Shown here one piece after another: positions 58,782-64,000 of a DNA stretch of 64,000 bases. The DNA comes from Paenibacillus_E sp964253085 (GTDB taxonomy: Bacteria > Bacillota > Bacilli > Paenibacillales > NBRC-103111), in contig NZ_CAXUQH020000001.1 in NCBI RefSeq assembly GCF_964253085.1, positions 5,828,001 to 5,892,000 of the forward strand. The letters are read 5' to 3'. Made by a program: the position numbers and the translations under genes. The notes under the pieces were generated by a model. The model was not told the origin of the DNA. It did not search any database and saw only the letters and a program-made list of their open reading frames with translations. Each line of letters opens with the position of its first letter. The stretch's first letter is position 1.

Positions 58782-60434
58782 CTAACCCTTAGTCAATTTA
58801 CTAAAAATGACACTCTCATAGCCGTCTAGCCACAGCTCAGATGAGCCTTCCGCAAACTGGCGATTGTCCGGCCCTGTTTGATAGATCACGTTTTTCCAAT
58901 TATTGATATCATCATCGCTAACCTCGTTATTGTCAAACCGCACAAATACGGCATCTGGCGATAAATTGACAACAATCAAATATGCATCACTCTCATAATG
59001 CCTCGTATACGACAAAACCATGTCACCCGAATTACGGATAAACGTCAAATCCCCCTTCCAAAACGCTGGATTGCTCGTGCGAAGCTGAATGAGAAAGGCA
59101 TAATGTTCAAACATTTCCCTATCAAATTGCTGCCAATTCAATTGATATTCATCGAATAACGATGTCCATGTTGCCAAAGTCGGCTCATTGAACTCCTGCC
59201 CCATCATCAAGCATGGAACACCTTCTAACGTAAGCAAAATCGTTGCTGCGGGTCCAGCAAGCTTTTCGCCAAAATAGGAAGCTATTCTTGACTGTTCTTT
59301 CTCCTCGAGCCAACTCATTCTAAGCGCATGTCGAGGGAAGCTGTACTTGTAAGAGTTATAAATGGCCATGAACTCCTGTTGCGAGATCGTTCTATCGATC
59401 CAATCGCGAATTAGTATGCGAAGCTTGCCATCGTAGGTCAAATCGCAGGATTCAAGATGATGATACTCATCGTAGGACTGTGAAATTAAGATGAGGTCAG
59501 CTTTCACCATTTGCAGATTTTGCTTGATTTCTGTTAGAAAATCGTACGGGGTAATGTCCGAATCATCCAATCGAATTCCGTCGAAATCAAACTCAACAAC
59601 CCAATATTTCATGGCCTCAATGACATAGCTTCGCATTTCGCGATTATCGAACTGTAACCCTGCGAAATAGGATCGATTGGGCACATCGTAAAATAGCTCA
59701 TTTTGTTCCGTCCGCGTGAAAAATTCCGGATGACTTCTAGTCATGATATGATCCACACTCGTTCTGTTCAGAACCCAATCCAGAATGACCCTCATCCCGT
59801 TCTCATGAGCTAAACGAATGAATGCCGCTAGTTCCTCTTTCGTTCCAAAGCTTGGATCAATACGATAAAAATCCTTCACAGCATACGGATCACCATACTT
59901 ACCAATCCTACCTTCAAGCCCAACTTCGTTGAATGGCATTAGCCACAGCGTGTTTACCCCGAGTTTTTTGAAATAGTTGATTTGATTTACCAATCCATTA
60001 AAACCGTTTTTAGTAAATGCTCGAATATGAAGTTCGTAAATGACAGCTTTCTTAATCCATTCAGGACTTGGGAGAGCCGTATAATTTTCATACATATAAC
60101 CAGGCTGTTCTTCTGATATGTCATTTGTTCTAATCAGAACATCGCCATGCTCAGTCACCGTGATCGCTGAATTATTTTGCCCATCTTCCGATACACTTGG
60201 ATTCATGGGATCTAATATCCAAGCTTCCCCATTCACGACGAATTTATAGAGATGCCTCCCCTTCGGGATCGGAAGTTCAAGCTCCCAGACGTTCTCCCCC
60301 TCCGTTTTACGCATGAAGTCCCTATCGCCATTCCAATTGTTAAAAGTCCCTGCAACCGCAACACTTTCTACCTGGCTATCCGTCGCAAACATGAACCGGA
60401 CACCTTGTGACCCTTTTGTTGGAAAATGAGACAT
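58782..60434 (-). CDS. GH13-like protein with CBM48 and altered catalytic motifs
   Basis: This 550-residue protein has an N-terminal CBM48/E-set domain (about residues 8-95; VAGTFNNWNGD, GRHLYKFVVNGEAWILDP) and an alpha-amylase-type barrel (about 125-460). The nucleophile Asp290 is present (FDGIRLD), but region I reads DWVLNR instead of D-x-V-x-N-H. The acid/base position near 319 reads LISQS instead of a Glu, and the NHD motif near 376 reads WLEEKE. It is probably not an active glycosidase and may bind glycans. Confidence 0.85.
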   Translation of the reverse strand: MSHFPTKGSQGVRFMFATDSQVESVAVAGTFNNWNGDRDFMRKTEGENVWELELPIPKGRHLYKFVVNGEAWILDPMNPSVSEDGQNNSAITVTEHGDVLIRTNDISEEQPGYMYENYTALPSPEWIKKAVIYELHIRAFTKNGFNGLVNQINYFKKLGVNTLWLMPFNEVGLEGRIGKYGDPYAVKDFYRIDPSFGTKEELAAFIRLAHENGMRVILDWVLNRTSVDHIMTRSHPEFFTRTEQNELFYDVPNRSYFAGLQFDNREMRSYVIEAMKYWVVEFDFDGIRLDDSDITPYDFLTEIKQNLQMVKADLILISQSYDEYHHLESCDLTYDGKLRILIRDWIDRTISQQEFMAIYNSYKYSFPRHALRMSWLEEKEQSRIASYFGEKLAGPAATILLTLEGVPCLMMGQEFNEPTLATWTSLFDEYQLNWQQFDREMFEHYAFLIQLRTSNPAFWKGDLTFIRNSGDMVLSYTRHYESDAYLIVVNLSPDAVFVRFDNNEVSDDDINNWKNVIYQTGPDNRQFAEGSSELWLDGYESVIFSKLTKG

Positions 60435-60641
60435 GGATGTGAATCTCCTTTTTGTGTGAAATATGCGATCGCTTACTCCTCCTTATATCGTAGCGGTTAT
60501 GGAATAACCTGCCAATGTCCGTTTCTACTCCGTTATGATGCGATTATGTTCCATTAATCCGACCATCCTGTATATGTAAATGACTTTGATGCAAACTAAG
60601 ATGTCTTGCCTAACCCAAACAAACTTGGAGGAGTGATGTTC

Positions 60642-60800
60642 ATGCGCGAGGGATTGATTCCTGCTGTTCTTGGAACTGTCGTTTCTGCATCTGGTGCTAC
60701 TATGCTAAAAAGCAAGTATAAGCTTCTTGGTATTGGTGTGCTTGGCTTTGGTGTTGCTCATGTGATTCTAGGAGCAATCGATTTGGTGGAACATCGTTAG
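60642..60800 (+). CDS. Small two-helix membrane protein, 52 residues
   Basis: MREGLIPAVLGTVVSASGA is followed by a short KSKYK turn and a second helix (LLGIGVLGFGVAHVILGAI). GGAGGAG lies 8 nt before ATG 60642. A terminator follows. The function is unknown; the product resembles small Bacillaceae membrane proteins. Confidence 0.7.
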   Translation: MREGLIPAVLGTVVSASGATMLKSKYKLLGIGVLGFGVAHVILGAIDLVEHR

Positions 60801-60810
60801 GGTTTGTAAG

Positions 60811-60846
60811 ATCAAAAGGGAGATCCTTAGGGACCTCCCTCTTTGC
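60811..60846 (+). terminator. Terminator after the small membrane gene
   Basis: AAAGGGAGATCC / GGACCTCCCTCTTT is an imperfect stem. Confidence 0.7.
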
Positions 60847-60884
60847 TTTACCCGCTTATGATTTCGATAGTTTAGGCCGTTTAA

Positions 60885-61466
60885 CTAAGCTAACTTCGTT
60901 CCAAGTTGCTTTACTTTCTTTAACCAATGAGCTCGTTTCTCTGGTGAAGATGGCTTAATCGGCCCAATCTCGGTAAGACGTACAGGAGTTATCCCGCAGA
61001 ATTGCAAAATATTATGCTTCATCACGCGATATCCCGCATGCTTATAGATCCATCGACTATACCACGCAGGGGTATCCGTGGTTACAATGAGATGTGCAGA
61101 TTTACCGACTAGCAGCTTATCCCAAAGCACAGACTTCTCCCGATATTTGAAAGCGAAGCCAGGTAAGAAGACTCGATCAATGAACCCCTTCATCATCGCT
61201 GGCATCGCTCCCCACCAGGTGGGATAGACGAAGACAAGATGATCTGCCCAGCGGATAAGCTCCTGTGCATGCAGCAAATCTTCCTCGAGCTCTGTACGCT
61301 TACGATAACCAAACTGCAGATTCGGATCAAACGTTAATGTATGAATATCAATCCTCTGAATTTCAACCTTGCTGTCTGAAACCCCTTCGATATAAGCATT
61401 AGTTAGGGCTGCACAATAGCTCTGCGGATCCGGATGTCCGTTAATGACGAGAATATTCGATTTCAA
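60885..61466 (-). CDS. NAD(P)H-dependent flavodoxin-fold oxidoreductase
   Basis: This 193-residue Flavodoxin_2 quinone reductase/KefF-type protein has LVINGHPDPQSYCAAL (FMN phosphate loop), HLVFVYPTWWGAMPAMMKGFIDRVF and the nicotinamide-side segment near VTTDTP. It reduces quinones or nitro compounds by two electrons. TTG 61466 follows AAGGAGG; the longer frame runs into the divergent AraC gene. Confidence 0.88.
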   Translation of the reverse strand: MKSNILVINGHPDPQSYCAALTNAYIEGVSDSKVEIQRIDIHTLTFDPNLQFGYRKRTELEEDLLHAQELIRWADHLVFVYPTWWGAMPAMMKGFIDRVFLPGFAFKYREKSVLWDKLLVGKSAHLIVTTDTPAWYSRWIYKHAGYRVMKHNILQFCGITPVRLTEIGPIKPSSPEKRAHWLKKVKQLGTKLA

Positions 61467-61578
61467 GATGATTTCCTCCTTATTTGCGACTATAATCAGC
61501 ATAGAATGAATGTAGTTAGATTTGAATGATGAAACACGCAAACCAATTGCTGATTCACGCAAAGGAGGGAATATCAAC

Positions 61579-62613
61579 TTGAAAAGCCAAGGTGTTGCCA
61601 TTTCTATGGTGTACCCCATAATGAAAACGATTGTGCAAAAAGGCTTTGATTCAGAGCAATTTTGCAGATATGCTTCCTTCGACGCGCGTCTTCTCCAGGA
61701 TGTAGAGGCACGCATTTCAGGCGAGGAATTGGAGCGATTAACGATAGCCGCGGCCCATTTTACGCAGGATACGCATTTCGGCTTACATCAAGGACAGATC
61801 ATGGAATTCGCCGATATGGGCATCCTTGGCTATGTCATGATGCATTCCCAATCCGTCGTCGATGCGTTAACTGCTTATCAACGATATAACGTGCTGCTAT
61901 GCAGTGGATTTAATTTGGACTGGGACGTGGAGGGTGATGATGTTCAGATATCCATGTTTCTACAACATCCCGGTCAGGGACAGATGTCCCGTCATTGTAT
62001 AGAAGATATGGCCAGCTCATTATACCGTTTAATCGGTAGACTAAGTAACCGTGCAATCCCTCTGTTGGAGGTAGCTTTTCGTCACGAAGCACCGGCAGAT
62101 TTAACTCCTTATCAATCCGTATTTGGGCGAATCCCCCGCTTCGCCGCGAATAGCAATTACTTGCGATTGAGTAAGGATGTGTTGCATTACCCCATCCTCT
62201 ATTCCGATGCTAAGTTACTGAGCATATTTGAGAATATCGCACAAGAAACTAGACAAGAGCTTACGCAAACTAGCCGATTTACTGAGCAAGTTGTCCAGTG
62301 GATACGCACATGCATGCCTTCCTATTTCCCAACCTTGCAGCAAACCGCAGAATTCCTCCAAATGAGCTCACGTACACTTCAGCATAAATTGAAAGAAGAG
62401 AATACGTCGTACAACGATCTCTCCATTCAGGTCCGCAAAGAATTAGCCATGGGCTACCTTCGCAAATGGGAGTTCTCTGTTGGGGACATCGCTTATGTGC
62501 TGCATTTTTCCGAACCCAGTGCATTTCAAAATGCATTTAAGAAATGGACTGGCTTAACGCCTGGTCAGTATCGAGCCACGGTCCAAAGTGGACAAATGCG
62601 CGTGAATGGATGA
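61579..62613 (+). CDS. AraC family regulator with AraC_N (arabinose-binding-like) domain
   Basis: This 344-residue OruR/ArgR-like regulator has an N-terminal PF12625-type domain (about residues 20-200; ADMGILGYVMMHSQSVVDALTAYQRYN). The C-terminal double HTH (about 245-340) carries TLQQTAEFLQMSSRTLQHKLKEE and VGDIAYVLHFSEPSAFQNAFKKWTG. It is divergent from the flavin oxidoreductase and likely regulates it. TTG 61579 follows AAAGGAGGGA. Confidence 0.88.
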   Translation: MKSQGVAISMVYPIMKTIVQKGFDSEQFCRYASFDARLLQDVEARISGEELERLTIAAAHFTQDTHFGLHQGQIMEFADMGILGYVMMHSQSVVDALTAYQRYNVLLCSGFNLDWDVEGDDVQISMFLQHPGQGQMSRHCIEDMASSLYRLIGRLSNRAIPLLEVAFRHEAPADLTPYQSVFGRIPRFAANSNYLRLSKDVLHYPILYSDAKLLSIFENIAQETRQELTQTSRFTEQVVQWIRTCMPSYFPTLQQTAEFLQMSSRTLQHKLKEENTSYNDLSIQVRKELAMGYLRKWEFSVGDIAYVLHFSEPSAFQNAFKKWTGLTPGQYRATVQSGQMRVNG

Positions 62614-62681
62614 GCAATGATGTTAATGTTGAGACAAATGTTGGGCACTTCGACGCTTGATGTTCATACAAATGCATGGCA

Positions 62682-62720
62682 ACGACGCTGATAGGAGTCT
62701 GACTCTTGTGGCGTCTTTTG
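62682..62720 (+). terminator. Probable terminator after the AraC gene
   Basis: GACGC ... GCGTC encloses an inner AGTC/GACT stem and is followed by TTTTG. Confidence 0.6.
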
Positions 62721-62730
62721 TTTCTGGCTA

Positions 62731-62759
62731 TTTACAAACCGATGGTCTGTTTATATAAT
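62731..62759 (+). promoter_or_regulatory. Promoter with operator in the spacer, before TetR
   Basis: TTTACA, 17 nt and TATAAT. The spacer and edges form AAACCGATGGTCTGTTT, an imperfect palindrome typical of TetR targets, so self-repression is likely. Confidence 0.7.
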
Positions 62760-62801
62760 GAGATTACAAGGATTAATTTCCTATAGACGGAGGATTGGCC
62801 T

Positions 62802-63398
62802 ATGAAGAATGAGGAACGCAGAGAAATCACCATACGTAAGCTCCTTGAAGCGACGAAAGCGCTGCTGAAGGATAAAGGCTGCCACGCCATCACGATGAAG
62901 GATATCATGGACCAATCATCGCTCTCGAAAGGAGCTATCTTTCATTATGTGAAGAGTAAGGACGAAATTTATGCGTGGGTGCTGCATGAGCGACTCGAAG
63001 AAACGAATGCGAAATTCATGCAGGAAACGGAACATGCTCCCAAGACCTTTGATGGACCGATGCAAAGCATCCGTCATAATCTTATTGCGCTAGAAGATCC
63101 CCAAGATATCACCAACAAAGTGCTCAAATACTTACTTGGCAAGGAAGATGATCCGACCGTAGCGGATGTGCTGCAGCATTTCTATGAGCGATCCGTGTCA
63201 TTTGCTAAGAACTGGATCTCACTTGGTCAGCTCCATGGCGTCATTATGGAAAGCGTTGACCCCGACCAAACAGCTGAAATGTTCGTCCTGCTATCCCTGG
63301 GATTACGTGTCCGTTCCTCTTTTGCCTCGACAACCGCTCAGATTTCCACTGAGGTGTCGACATTTATGTCCACAATTTTGAAAAACCAATCCAAATAA
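62802..63398 (+). CDS. TetR family regulator
   Basis: This 198-residue protein has an HTH at about 10-56 (KLLEATKALLKDKGCHAITM, SSLSKGAIFHYVKSKDEIY) and a helical C-terminal domain. The promoter with embedded operator suggests autoregulation. A DoxX-like gene follows 20 bp later and is probably co-transcribed. The start follows GACGGAGG. Confidence 0.9.
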   Translation: MKNEERREITIRKLLEATKALLKDKGCHAITMKDIMDQSSLSKGAIFHYVKSKDEIYAWVLHERLEETNAKFMQETEHAPKTFDGPMQSIRHNLIALEDPQDITNKVLKYLLGKEDDPTVADVLQHFYERSVSFAKNWISLGQLHGVIMESVDPDQTAEMFVLLSLGLRVRSSFASTTAQISTEVSTFMSTILKNQSK

Positions 63399-63418
63399 GA
63401 ACTTCAGGAGGTATTCGT

Positions 63419-63868
63419 ATGGCACCTTTCATTGCGCTGATGTTATCTTTTCTACTTTTATGGGGAATGGGTTCTCTGGGATGGTCATATTTCGATGATT
63501 GGCACGCCGCGTTGCAAGGCGCAGTCGCTGTCATGTTTCTGCTTACAGCCTCCGCACATTGGGGTAAAAGACGTCCAGATCTGATTCGGATGGTCCCTCC
63601 TGCTTTCCCAAGACCCGCCTCAGTCGTAACGATTACGGGCTATTTAGAAATCGCCGGTGCCATCGGGATACTGATTCCTATGTTGTCACTGGCTGCATCC
63701 ATCGGACTATTGCTCATGCTGATCGCAATGTTCCCTGCTAACGTCTTCGCTTCACGCAAGAAGTTGACGATTGACGGCAGGCCTGTGCCTCGATTGGCAG
63801 TTCGGATTGTGCTGCAGCTCGTTTTCATTGGAGCTGTTGTGTTGGCATCGCCATGGTTTGGGGATTAG
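63419..63868 (+). CDS. DoxX-like membrane protein
   Basis: This 149-residue protein has four membrane helices: N-terminal LMLSFLLLWGMG, then AVAVMFLLTASAHWGKRRPDLIRMVP, GYLEIAGAIGILIPM and a C-terminal helix. DoxX-type proteins are linked to redox stress, but their mechanism is unsettled. GGAGGTATTC precedes the ATG. It lies downstream of the TetR gene in one unit. Confidence 0.85.
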   Translation: MAPFIALMLSFLLLWGMGSLGWSYFDDWHAALQGAVAVMFLLTASAHWGKRRPDLIRMVPPAFPRPASVVTITGYLEIAGAIGILIPMLSLAASIGLLLMLIAMFPANVFASRKKLTIDGRPVPRLAVRIVLQLVFIGAVVLASPWFGD

Positions 63869-63930
63869 ATGCATTGCGCATGATTTCATCAACATTTGTG
63901 ATACAATACCTAATAAAAGGAGCTGCTGAC

Positions 63931-64000
63931 ATGCAAAAAATCTCTCCATTCTTATGGTTCGACGGCAATGCCGAAGAAGCAATGAACTTCTACACGTCCA
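63931..64000 (+). CDS. VOC family protein (PhnB-like), cut by the window end
   Basis: The first 23 residues read MQKISPFLWFDGNAEEAMNF, matching the start of PhnB/3-demethylubiquinone-methyltransferase-like VOC proteins. AAAGGAGCTG precedes the ATG. The rest lies outside the window. Confidence 0.8.
   Translation, partial: MQKISPFLWFDGNAEEAMNFYTS

Overview
The window looks like a chromosomal segment of a low-to-moderate GC, spore-forming Bacillota, most likely Paenibacillus or a close relative. That is an inference from gene content: a YtxG/YtxH pair, a copper-amine-oxidase-type stalk-domain protein, a SgrR-type regulator with a solute-binding domain, many AraC/TetR/HxlR regulators, strong AGGAGG ribosome binding sites and frequent TTG/GTG starts. 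No rRNA or CRISPR array is seen. One tRNA gene (tRNA-Ala, anticodon GGC) is present.

Layout. 1-38.6 kb is ordinary core and accessory chromosome in short, often convergent units. It holds the end of oligoendopeptidase F, a GAF/HD-GYP signalling protein, CapA- and RlmL-like proteins, a DHH phosphoesterase, an MFS exporter, glutathione peroxidase, a HesB-like/DUF1450 pair, methionine aminopeptidase with an AI-2E exporter, an AraC/FAD-oxidoreductase pair, an M14 peptidase, glutamate racemase, a polysaccharide deacetylase, a BdbC oxidase, an XRE-LytTR fusion, YtxG/YtxH, a KDPG aldolase, an HtrA protease, a SufR-like regulator, an acyltransferase, a SgrR-like regulator and a VanZ protein. Most units end in clear intrinsic terminators.

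38.8-48.7 kb is a decayed prophage or genomic island. It begins in tRNA-Ala and ends at a second exact 21-bp copy of the tRNA anticodon-arm/variable region. It contains an excisionase-like protein, an ArpU regulator, several small phage proteins, a P27-type terminase small subunit, a large-subunit fragment and an HNH protein, but no intact integrase, portal, capsid or tail gene. Its cargo includes an AbiJ-NTD4-type abortive-infection protein, a two-helix membrane protein and a secreted beta-propeller/stalk protein.

48.7-55.7 kb is accessory: a TetR/SRPBCC pair with a palindromic operator, a phosphoesterase, a small sugar-modification group (DegT aminotransferase, NeuD/PglD-type acyltransferase, glycosyltransferase), and two CBO0543-family membrane genes, one of them a near copy of a gene inside the island. 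55.7-64 kb holds a PQQ-type sugar dehydrogenase lipoprotein, a TetR/SDR pair sharing an operator, a GH13-like protein lacking catalytic residues, and AraC, TetR, DoxX and VOC genes.

The most unusual structure is non-coding. Four intergenic elements share one geometry: two direct units about 50 bp apart, a centre of 71-73 bp, and two inverted units about 50 bp apart. Two copies (9635-9817 and 58451-58633) carry the head TAACGGACAC and are both exactly 183 bp. Two more (7042-7227 and 21951-22135) carry a different but alignable head. A separate array of five 52-53 bp hairpin units lies at 31602-31867.
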